A stretch of 21,569 bases of DNA from a virus: the IMG/VR virus record IMGVR_UViG_3300027759_000487, positions 1 to 21,569 of that record; one strand, 5' to 3'. This document shows positions 5,746-10,500 of the stretch, one piece after another. The notes under the pieces are model-generated. The model worked only from the letters and a program-made list of their open reading frames with translations, did not search any database and had not been told where the DNA came from. Every line of letters starts with the position of its first letter. Position 1 is the first letter of the stretch. Position numbers and translations under genes: made by a program.

Positions 5746-6093
5746 ATGAAAAGCTTTTTAGATTTCATTAATGAAAGCACTGGTCCTAAAGAATTGCATC
5801 AGATTGGATTGAATAAATCTCAGTTAAAAACTCTTTATCGTCACCAATCATTCAATACATATGTAAACTCACACGAGCATCCAAAAGTTTATGCAAAATT
5901 AGATGACTATGATGGCGGATCAGGAAGAACACGAAATGTGATAGTAACTAACTCTGGTAATAAGCACAAGATGCATGTTGCTATTACTAATCGTGGTAAG
6001 ATCCTAGGGCATACAATATACCGTAAATCTGATAATCCCCCTAAGGATGCAAAGGTGCAGTGGGATCATGTTAAAACAGTAGATGGCGCATAG
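5746..6093 (+). CDS. Putative internal (injected) head protein with T4-style capsid-targeting sequence
   Basis: The first ten residues, MKSFLDFINE, match the pattern of the T4 capsid-targeting sequence of internal proteins IPI-IPIII (MKTYQEFIAE), which is removed by the gp21 prohead protease after the Glu; cleavage here would fall between E10 and S11 in an I-x-E site. The remaining 105 residues are basic, rich in K/R/H, with beta-like segments (NVIVTNS, MHVAITNRGKILGHTIYRK). T4 internal proteins enter the host with the DNA; IPI blocks a restriction enzyme. AAGGAG at 5733-5738 sets the start and a late promoter motif lies upstream. The stop codon TAG is positions 8-10 of the following tRNA-Ile. 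Function after injection is unknown. Confidence 0.7.
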   Translation: MKSFLDFINESTGPKELHQIGLNKSQLKTLYRHQSFNTYVNSHEHPKVYAKLDDYDGGSGRTRNVIVTNSGNKHKMHVAITNRGKILGHTIYRKSDNPPKDAKVQWDHVKTVDGA

Positions 6094-6158
6094 CTCAGAG
6101 GTAGAGCACTGTCCTGATAAGACAGGGGTGGAAGGATCGTTACCTTCTGTGCCAACCA
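6084..6158 (+). tRNA. tRNA-Ile (GAT), overlaps upstream CDS
   Basis: Acceptor TGGCGCA/TGTGCCA, D arm GCTC-AGAGGTA-GAGC, anticodon arm CTGTC-CTGATAA-GACAG, T stem GAAGG/CCTTC, discriminator A and CCA. The T loop is ATCGTTA, with A54 and T58 swapped relative to the usual T54/A58. The first ten bases overlap the preceding reading frame, supplying its stop codon. Confidence 0.93.
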
Positions 6159-6163
6159 AAATT

Positions 6164-6251
6164 GGAAGTGTGGCCGAGAGGCTTAAGGCGCCAGTCTTGA
6201 AAACTGGAGAACCGCAAGGTTCCGTGAGTTCGAATCTCACCGCTTCCGCCA
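6164..6251 (+). tRNA. tRNA-Ser (TGA), class II
   Basis: Acceptor GGAAGTG/CGCTTCC, anticodon arm CCAGT-CTTGAAA-ACTGG, long variable arm GAACCGCAAGGTTC, T arm GTGAG-TTCGAAT-CTCAC, discriminator G and encoded CCA. Confidence 0.96.
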
Positions 6252-6260
6252 AAATAACGC

Positions 6261-6296
6261 TTGACATTAAACTGAAGGTCCTATACATTATGAATA
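6261..6296 (+). promoter_or_regulatory. Early promoter inside the tRNA array, possibly giving a leaderless mRNA
   Basis: TTGACATTA at 6261-6269; with a 17-base spacer the -10 is TACATT (6284-6289), or TATACA (6282-6287) with 15. The expected start site is at or next to the ATG at 6296, leaving no leader. Confidence 0.7.
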
Positions 6297-6586
6297 TGAC
6301 AAATGATGAACAAGCAGCGTTAGACGCACTGAGCAAAGCATACAAGGCCTACTATCTCGTTTCCAAAGACAGAAAGGCAACGATGGATGCAGACGAGTAT
6401 GCTTTGCTCTGTGCAAAAGGATATATAGAATACGTGAAGTCGTGCCAAGAAACATATCCTCACTGGACAATTGTTGGCACAGCAAAGAATGAAATTCGTA
6501 TCCTCAGAGGTTTGATTGAGTGTTACGAAAAACGAGATTTCAAGGTGCGACCAAAGACGTCTAACAAGACAAGATGGTCGCTCTGA
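6290..6586 (+). CDS. Unknown phage protein (98 aa)
   Basis: The first in-frame ATGs are at 6290 and 6296, both within or right after the promoter at 6261-6296; a weak GAAGG (6274-6278) could serve RNA reading through from the tRNAs. The product is soluble and helical, with a basic C-terminus (KRDFKVRPKTSNKTRWSL) that might bind nucleic acid. No known domain was recognised. The gene lies between tRNA-Ser and tRNA-Pro, and its TGA stop is directly followed by the first base of tRNA-Pro, so RNase P cleavage would leave an mRNA ending exactly at the stop. Confidence 0.72.
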   Translation: MNMTNDEQAALDALSKAYKAYYLVSKDRKATMDADEYALLCAKGYIEYVKSCQETYPHWTIVGTAKNEIRILRGLIECYEKRDFKVRPKTSNKTRWSL

Positions 6587-6664
6587 CTGTGTGTGGTGTA
6601 GCCTGGTTAACATCCCTGATTTGGAGTCAGGTGAGCGTAGGTTCAAATCCTACCACACAGACCA
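6587..6664 (+). tRNA. tRNA-Pro (TGG)
   Basis: Acceptor CTGTGTG/CACACAG, anticodon arm CCTGA-TTTGGAG-TCAGG, T arm GTAGG-TTCAAAT-CCTAC, discriminator A and CCA. It abuts the upstream stop codon with no gap. Confidence 0.94.
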
Positions 6665-6669
6665 ACATA

Positions 6670-6744
6670 GCCCAAGTAGCACAGCGGTAGTGCAACGCAC
6701 TTGTAATGCGTAGGTCGGGAGTTCAATCCTCTCCTTGGGCACCA
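6670..6744 (+). tRNA. tRNA-Thr (TGT)
   Basis: Acceptor GCCCAAG/CTTGGGC, D stem GCAC/GTGC, anticodon arm ACGCA-CTTGTAA-TGCGT, T loop TTCAATC, discriminator A and CCA. Five bases after tRNA-Pro. Confidence 0.95.
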
Positions 6745-6750
6745 TCTAAA

Positions 6751-6827
6751 GGCCTGTGAGTCGGCATGGTGAAGACGTCTGCCTGTCACGCAGAAGACGA
6801 GGGGATCGTTACCCCTACAGGTCGCCA
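6751..6827 (+). tRNA. tRNA-Asp (GTC)
   Basis: Acceptor GGCCTGT/ACAGGTC, anticodon arm TCTGC-CTGTCAC-GCAGA, T stem AGGGG/CCCCT, discriminator G and CCA. The T loop is ATCGTTA, the same unusual A54/T58 loop as in the tRNA-Ile of this array. Confidence 0.93.
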
Positions 6828-6832
6828 ATAAT

Positions 6833-6906
6833 GCGGAGTTCGTATAGTGATAATACCTTAGCCTTCCAAGCTAAAGCGAGGGGTTTGATTCCCCTACTCC
6901 GCTCCA
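6833..6906 (+). tRNA. tRNA-Gly (TCC)
   Basis: Acceptor GCGGAGT/ACTCCGC, anticodon arm TTAGC-CTTCCAA-GCTAA, T arm GGGG-TTTGATT-CCCC, discriminator T and CCA. Last of four tandem tRNAs spaced 5-6 bases apart. Confidence 0.95.
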
Positions 6907-6928
6907 ATTTTGCAATAAAGGTGCAATC

Positions 6929-7414
6929 ATGTTTACTAAATTGAATCTATCAGAAGTAGCAGAGTTTATTGAGTCACAAACACCAGAGACAAAAATCTAT
7001 ATTGGCGGTGATTCTGAACGCTTTATGATAGGTGATGTTTGGTATGCAGATTATACCCTTGCTATTGTTGTTCACTACAATGGTAATCGTGGTTGTAAGA
7101 TCTTTGGTGAAGTTATGCGAGAGCGTGACTTTGATCAGCAAAAGAACAAACCACGTATGCGCTTGATGAACGAAGTATATAAGATTGCAGAACTTTATAT
7201 GAAACTAGCAGACGTATTAGAGGACAAATATGTGGAAGTTCATCTCGATATTAACCCTGACGAGCATCATGGTTCTTCTTGCGTTATTAATGAAGCTACA
7301 GGTTACATTCGGGGTATGTGTAATGTCGTTCCTCTGGTCAAGCCTAATGCTTTTGCTGCCTCATACGCAGCAGATAGATTGAAAGATATCTTGAGTGGTA
7401 GACGAGTAGCTTAG
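6929..7414 (+). CDS. YkuK/DUF458-family RNase H-like protein
   Basis: AAAGGTG (6917-6923) precedes the ATG at 6929. The 161-residue product shows the RNase H-fold pattern I associate with the YkuK (DUF458) family: KIYIGGDSERF (first strand with D28), TLAIVVHYNG, RMRLMNEVYKIAELYM, VEVHLDINPDEHHGSS (acidic cluster), GYIRGM, and KPNAFAASYAADR near the C-terminus. Members are small cytoplasmic proteins of uncertain nucleic-acid activity. D28, the HLDINPDE acidic residues and D150 are candidates for metal binding. Lying inside the tRNA array, it might act on RNA, but that is inference. Its TAG stop is made of bases 4-6 of tRNA-Phe. Confidence 0.8.
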   Translation: MFTKLNLSEVAEFIESQTPETKIYIGGDSERFMIGDVWYADYTLAIVVHYNGNRGCKIFGEVMRERDFDQQKNKPRMRLMNEVYKIAELYMKLADVLEDKYVEVHLDINPDEHHGSSCVINEATGYIRGMCNVVPLVKPNAFAASYAADRLKDILSGRRVA

Positions 7415-7484
7415 GTAGCTCAGTTGGTAGAGCATCGGTCTGAAGAACCGAGTGTCGGGGGTTCGAACCCCTCCCTAAGCACCA
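7409..7484 (+). tRNA. tRNA-Phe (GAA), overlaps upstream CDS
   Basis: Acceptor GCTTAGG/CCTAAGC, D stem GCTC/GAGC, anticodon arm TCGGT-CTGAAGA-ACCGA, T arm GGGGG-TTCGAAC-CCCTC, discriminator A and CCA. The first six bases are also the last codons and stop of the DUF458 gene. Confidence 0.96.
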
Positions 7485-7502
7485 AAAACAACGGATTGCA
7501 AT

Positions 7503-7733
7503 ATGACAAATGAAGATATGATACGAAGAAAAGAAGAACTATATGCTCCTATTCATCAACAGATCTTGATGACTGATGATGAAAATGATCTGTTGTTGTT
7601 AGCAACAAATATGTTCACTTCTAGTATGCATATCTTCTATACTCATTATGGTCATGTTGCAGGTACTGCCTTGATTGATTCTTTGTTTGATCAAGCACAT
7701 AAGGTCTATAAAGGAACGAAACCTAAAGAATGA
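7503..7733 (+). CDS. Unknown phage protein (76 aa)
   Basis: ATG at 7503 follows tRNA-Phe by 18 bases with only a weak ribosome-binding site. The product looks all-helical: an acidic N-terminal half (EDMIRRKEELYAPIHQQILMTDDENDLLLLA) and a moderately hydrophobic C-terminal helix (HVAGTALIDSLFDQAHKVYKG). There is no transmembrane segment or catalytic motif. Its C-terminal codons overlap the region supplying the GAGGA ribosome-binding site of the next gene, so the two are probably translated together. I do not recognise the family. Confidence 0.75.
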   Translation: MTNEDMIRRKEELYAPIHQQILMTDDENDLLLLATNMFTSSMHIFYTHYGHVAGTALIDSLFDQAHKVYKGTKPKE

Positions 7734-7743
7734 TGAGGAAGTG

Positions 7744-8112
7744 ATGTTACCTATTCAAGTTCAACCTTCTAACATGAAACAGTATCTTTCTTTGTATCAC
7801 GGATACGAAACTAAAGAACCTGACTATGAAGATTATACTGAATACGAAGTAATAAAAGCGGTTGACATTAAAACCAAAATCGTGCATTATTTAGGTAAGG
7901 TGTTGGCACGCTGTTGGATCAATCCTAAGTTGCTTGATGACTTAGAACATGATCCTCATCAAACACTCTTTGAGATGGGAATGATATTACCACAAGATTT
8001 GACTATTCATGTAGTCAAAGGCAATCGTCCCCGTCTTGTTGTCTATGAAACTCAAAGCGGTAAACCAAAGAAAATTTGTTATCTTCAACTGTCTATGCTT
8101 GCTTCTAAATAA
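7744..8112 (+). CDS. Small protein with NHLP-leader / nitrile-hydratase-alpha-like domain
   Basis: GAGGA at 7735-7739 sets the ATG at 7744. Residues about 52-95 (KVLARCWINPKLLDDLEHDP, then HQTLFEMGMILPQDLTIHVV) closely follow the pattern of NHLP leader peptides and the nitrile hydratase alpha subunit: A-x-x-W-x-(D/N)-P, L-x-x-D-P, L-x-x-x-G, P, V-x-V-V. NHLP leaders guide RiPP-modifying enzymes in bacteria. Here the tail after the domain is short (about 25 residues), has one Cys and no obvious Gly-Gly cleavage site, so a classic precursor is uncertain. Residues 1-45 are acidic and unrelated. A promoter-like TTGACATTA with a -10 lies inside the frame (7862-7890), perhaps marking a gene fusion. 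Three radical SAM genes occur further on. Confidence 0.65.
   Translation: MLPIQVQPSNMKQYLSLYHGYETKEPDYEDYTEYEVIKAVDIKTKIVHYLGKVLARCWINPKLLDDLEHDPHQTLFEMGMILPQDLTIHVVKGNRPRLVVYETQSGKPKKICYLQLSMLASK
7862..7890 (+). promoter_or_regulatory. Promoter-like sequence inside a coding region
   Basis: TTGACATTA at 7862-7870, 17-base spacer from the hexamer, CATTAT at 7885-7890 preceded by TG. It matches the other early promoters of this genome but lies within the gene at 7744-8112. It may be an internal promoter for the NHLP-like half and the following tRNA-Gly, or a relic. Confidence 0.4.
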
Positions 8113-8115
8113 TAT

Positions 8116-8189
8116 GCGACTATGATGTAGGGGTAACCTGTCACGTTGCCAACGTGAATTCGCCAGTTCGAATCTGGCTAGTCGCTCCA
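8116..8189 (+). tRNA. tRNA-Gly (GCC)
   Basis: Acceptor GCGACTA/TAGTCGC, anticodon arm TCACG-TTGCCAA-CGTGA, T arm GCCAG-TTCGAAT-CTGGC, discriminator T and CCA. Second Gly tRNA of the array; three bases after the upstream stop. Confidence 0.95.
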
Positions 8190-8196
8190 ATAAATA
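8189..8196 (+). promoter_or_regulatory. T4-type late promoter motif (AATAAATA)
   Basis: The octamer begins at the last base of the tRNA-Gly CCA and lies ten bases before the ATG at 8206. A start site 5-6 bases downstream would remove the AAGGA ribosome-binding site, so translation from that RNA would be leaderless or the motif is fortuitous. Confidence 0.4.
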
Positions 8197-8205
8197 AGGA
8201 CTACA

Positions 8206-8454
8206 ATGATTATGGATTGGGCAGTATCGTTCTTTGCTCTGTTCTTTGTTGATATTGGCTATGTCCTTTATATGCAAAACGTTCAAAAACGAAAGAAGAT
8301 TGTTGCTAGCACTTTTGCTACATTAATTTTTATCTTGAACAGTGTTGTTATCATTAACTTTACTGAAAATAAAACACTTCTCATTCCTGCAATCATTGGC
8401 GCCTTTGTCGGCACTTATGTAGGAATGATCATAGAAGATTATCGTAATAAATGA
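8206..8454 (+). CDS. Small three-helix inner-membrane protein
   Basis: AAGGA at 8196-8200 precedes the ATG at 8206. The 82-residue protein has three hydrophobic segments: about residues 5-22 (WAVSFFALFFVDIGYVLY), 34-52 (STFATLIFILNSVVIINF) and 57-76 (TLLIPAIIGAFVGTYVGMII), with a basic loop (KRKK) after the first and a basic end (DYRNK). This size and topology would suit a class I holin, and a transglycosylase and nuclease lie further on, but holin sequences are too diverse for a firm call. It could equally be an unrelated membrane protein of the phage. It sits between tRNA-Gly and tRNA-Cys. Confidence 0.75.
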   Translation: MIMDWAVSFFALFFVDIGYVLYMQNVQKRKKIVASTFATLIFILNSVVIINFTENKTLLIPAIIGAFVGTYVGMIIEDYRNK

Positions 8455-8459
8455 GTTAT

Positions 8460-8534
8460 GGTGTGCGGGTCAGATGGCAAGGCACGGGACTGCAAATCCT
8501 TGAGAACCCAGTTCGATTCTGGGGCACACCTCCA
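8460..8534 (+). tRNA. tRNA-Cys (GCA)
   Basis: Acceptor GGTGTGC/GCACACC, anticodon arm GGGA-CTGCAAA-TCCT (outer pair not closed), T arm CCCAG-TTCGATT-CTGGG, discriminator T as expected for Cys, and CCA. Confidence 0.94.
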
Positions 8535-8539
8535 ATAAT

Positions 8540-8616
8540 GGTCTCTTAGCTCAATTGGATAGATCACCTGACTACGAATCAGGGGGTTGGGAGTTCGAAT
8601 CTCTCAGAGACCGCCA
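8540..8616 (+). tRNA. tRNA-Arg (ACG)
   Basis: Acceptor GGTCTCT/AGAGACC, anticodon arm CCTGA-CTACGAA-TCAGG, T stem GGGAG/CTCTC, discriminator G and CCA. A34 would need host TadA to become inosine and read CGU/CGC/CGA. Confidence 0.95.
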
Positions 8617-8629
8617 TTTTAGGATAGCA

Positions 8630-9541
8630 ATGACTGATATACAAATATATGATTCTTTTGGAAATACAAAAAATGTATTGATAATCAAGGATGATATAGA
8701 TCTTAATAATGTTGATGGGCGAGTTGTGAAAGGAACCAATTGCTATTATAAAGGCATCGGTGTCCCGTATCAGTTTCATTTTATCCCTCCTACATCTTTC
8801 GATGATACCTATAACAAAATAAAAGAATCTGATGTCTTTTATATGGGTTGGCAAGTAGCAAAAAAATCTTTCATCGGAAAGCAAGGAATCTTTCAAGAAC
8901 CTTTTCAAACAATGTTTACAGATTTCATTGGCACATGTGGTGTTAAGGAATTGAGCATTATAGAAAATTCTATGTTCTTTGAAATGTCTTCTGCAGAAAT
9001 ATTAGAAAGTGTTAACTATGACACTGAAAATATGCAATACTATTTTAAAGTAAATTATAAATGTGAAAGATCAAAATATATTCAAACAGGTGATCCTTAT
9101 AAACTAAGATCACTTATCGAGTATATGCTAGACAGTAATTGGAATATTATTTGGGATAAGGATTCTATCACAGATATATCTGCAAATGGTATGGTAACAG
9201 ATGTTGGCGAATTATTTGTTTCTAACACAGTAGAAAACAAATTAGGAACTGTTTATTCTATTTTATATAGTTTAGGCAAAAGAAACTTTAATAAGTATAT
9301 AGAATTTATAAATGTATATAATCTTGAGCATGAAAATGATATGTCTTATATTTTTAATTCTGTAGAAATTTTAAAGAGAAACAACATCAATACAGAAAAT
9401 ATGTTTCCTACAAATTTTCTGGTTGACAATTATAAGTATATTGTGTTAAATTATCTTTTAACAGGTCGAAATTGTGGTCATTGTTCATTTATTGACTTTG
9501 GCGACAAGGTTAAAGAAGAGTATATCGCAAGGTATAAATAA
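8630..9541 (+). CDS. Unknown AT-rich phage gene (303 aa)
   Basis: The open frame extends back through tRNA-Arg, but AGGA at 8621-8624 marks the ATG at 8630 as the start. The 303-residue protein is soluble, rich in Asn, Tyr, Ile and Lys, with a beta-rich first half (IQIYDSFGNTKNVLIIKDDI; GVPYQFHFIPP) and a helical second half; a CxxC-type pair (NCGHC) sits near the C-terminus. It is clearly more AT-rich than the surrounding replication genes, like the glycosyltransferase and radical SAM genes, which suggests acquisition as cargo. I recognise no family. Its last codons contain the late promoter octamer TATAAATA. Confidence 0.75.
   Translation: MTDIQIYDSFGNTKNVLIIKDDIDLNNVDGRVVKGTNCYYKGIGVPYQFHFIPPTSFDDTYNKIKESDVFYMGWQVAKKSFIGKQGIFQEPFQTMFTDFIGTCGVKELSIIENSMFFEMSSAEILESVNYDTENMQYYFKVNYKCERSKYIQTGDPYKLRSLIEYMLDSNWNIIWDKDSITDISANGMVTDVGELFVSNTVENKLGTVYSILYSLGKRNFNKYIEFINVYNLEHENDMSYIFNSVEILKRNNINTENMFPTNFLVDNYKYIVLNYLLTGRNCGHCSFIDFGDKVKEEYIARYK
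9533..9540 (+). promoter_or_regulatory. T4-type late promoter, exact consensus TATAAATA
   Basis: The exact octamer spans the last codons and stop of the upstream gene and lies four bases before the ATG at 9545. It would transcribe the 57-codon gene, tRNA-Leu and the outer-membrane protein gene. Confidence 0.6.
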
Positions 9542-9544
9542 AAA

Positions 9545-9718
9545 ATGTTAGCTGATCAAATGGTCCAAACAATAAAAAGCAAAAGGTTCAAACGAGCGTT
9601 TTGGGACTGGTTTGATACGCTGCCTAGTCCTGACAAGAAAAGGTTTTGGGAATTCCCTCATGACTTCGCTTGTCTTTACTTCTATAATAAGTTCTACTCT
9701 AAACAACAGCCCCAGTAG
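9545..9718 (+). CDS. Unknown 57-residue protein ending inside tRNA-Leu
   Basis: ATG at 9545 opens a 57-codon frame rich in aromatic and basic residues (KSKRFKRAFWDWFDTLPSP; FPHDFACLYFYNKFYSK). It follows an exact late promoter octamer by four bases and has only a distant AAGG, so it may be translated without a leader. Its stop TAG (9716-9718) is positions 8-10 of tRNA-Leu, the same arrangement as the 5746 gene with tRNA-Ile. The aromatic composition is unlike random frames, which favours a real gene. Function unknown. Confidence 0.6.
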   Translation: MLADQMVQTIKSKRFKRAFWDWFDTLPSPDKKRFWEFPHDFACLYFYNKFYSKQQPQ

Positions 9719-9785
9719 TCCAATTGGTAGAGGCATCGGTTTTAGGTACCGAGTGTTGGGAGTTCGAGTCTCTCCTGGGGCACCA
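9709..9785 (+). tRNA. tRNA-Leu (TAG) with a short variable loop
   Basis: Acceptor GCCCCAG/CTGGGGC, anticodon arm TCGGT-TTTAGGT-ACCGA (anticodon 9743-9745), T stem GGGAG/CTCTC, discriminator A as expected for Leu, and CCA. The anticodon arm is typical for tRNA-Leu, but the variable region is only about five bases (GTGTT, 9753-9757) where bacterial tRNA-Leu has a long arm. Confidence 0.85.
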
Positions 9786-9806
9786 AAAACAAAAGAAGGA
9801 AAAGAA

Positions 9807-10358
9807 ATGAAAAATGTTATCACAGCAGTTGCTTTGATTTTGGTATCGTCTGTTGCATCTGCAGCAAACCTGCCTGAAAAGAAAGTAACACCTACAGCAC
9901 CAATTCCTGCTGTTACAGCACCGGAAAGCTGGTATGTTGGCGTCAATGCTGGCGGCAATGTTCGTTCAAATCAGAATGTCCAGAATACACCAGGGACTGC
10001 CGGATTTGTTGTAGGTTATAAGGTCAATCAGCATTTTGCATATGAAGCGACCTTAGATCAGGCATTCAAAAAGAATGACACTCAAGAACAAACTCGTGGC
10101 ATGATTAATGGGATTGTATCACCTTTTGGGTCTGTCTATGGATTCACACCTTACGCTCTAGGTGGTATTGGCACTCAGACAAATGATATCCGTGATGGTC
10201 GCAATGCAGCAAAGGCTGTCTATAATGTTGGTGGTGGCGTCAAATACGCAATCTCAACAAACTGGGAAGCAGATGCTCGTTACCGCTACGTGAATACGCT
10301 GAACAATACTAACCGTGATGCAAACATCTTCACATTGGGTCTTAACTATAAGTTCTGA
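9807..10358 (+). CDS. Outer-membrane beta-barrel protein (OmpA/porin-like) with signal peptide
   Basis: GAAGGA at 9795-9800 selects the ATG at 9807; the frame upstream runs through tRNA-Leu and is not used. The 183-residue precursor starts with a signal peptide (MKNVITAVALILVSSVASAA, cut near residue 19-20), then a Pro/Thr-rich linker and alternating beta strands (WYVGVNAGGN, GFVVGYKVNQHFAYEATLD, FTPYALGGIG, YNVGGGVKYAIS, WEADARYRYVN, ANIFTLGLNYKF). The final Phe is the usual recognition signal for the BAM complex. This is the eight-stranded small-barrel pattern. A phage gene of this kind could change the surface of the infected cell and block superinfection, as inference. Adjacent late promoter. 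Confidence 0.85.
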   Translation: MKNVITAVALILVSSVASAANLPEKKVTPTAPIPAVTAPESWYVGVNAGGNVRSNQNVQNTPGTAGFVVGYKVNQHFAYEATLDQAFKKNDTQEQTRGMINGIVSPFGSVYGFTPYALGGIGTQTNDIRDGRNAAKAVYNVGGGVKYAISTNWEADARYRYVNTLNNTNRDANIFTLGLNYKF

Positions 10359-10382
10359 CTCTATCACATAGGTGAAGATACT

Positions 10383-10457
10383 GTCCAGTTAGCTCAGCGG
10401 TAGAGCTCCTCGTTTACACCGAGATTGTCGGCGGTTCGATCCCGTCACTGGGCACCA
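10383..10457 (+). tRNA. tRNA-Val (TAC)
   Basis: Acceptor GTCCAGT/ACTGGGC, D stem GCTC/GAGC, anticodon arm CCTCG-TTTACAC-CGAGA with the outermost pair open, T loop TTCGATC, discriminator A and CCA. A terminator follows. Confidence 0.94.
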
Positions 10458-10463
10458 TATTAT

Positions 10464-10500
10464 AAATGTCAGCTGTAAGAAATTATAGCTGACATTTTTT
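10464..10500 (+). terminator. Rho-independent terminator between convergent tRNA-Val and glycosyltransferase gene
   Basis: AAATGTCAGCT (10464-10474) pairs with AGCTGACATTT (10487-10497) around a 12-base loop and is followed by more T residues to 10500. It ends plus-strand transcription after tRNA-Val; on the minus strand the same 11-bp stem follows the glycosyltransferase stop but with a weaker T tract. Confidence 0.85.

Noticed and set aside
5400-5780. Minus-strand ORF of 126 codons (with GSNRRPIACKAIALPTELI)
   Set aside because: It runs antisense through tRNA-Tyr, the structured spacer and tRNA-Ala; such peptides are well-known false proteins from antisense tRNA.
6004-6345. Minus-strand ORF of 113 codons
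   Set aside because: Antisense to tRNA-Ile and tRNA-Ser; composition and position match tRNA shadow ORFs.
7987-8286. Minus-strand ORF of 99 codons
   Set aside because: Antisense to tRNA-Gly and to the ends of two supported genes; no promoter or ribosome-binding site.
9548-9958. Minus-strand ORF of 136 codons
   Set aside because: Antisense to tRNA-Leu (PGETRTPNTRYLKPMPLPIGL is a typical antisense-tRNA peptide) and to the outer-membrane protein gene.
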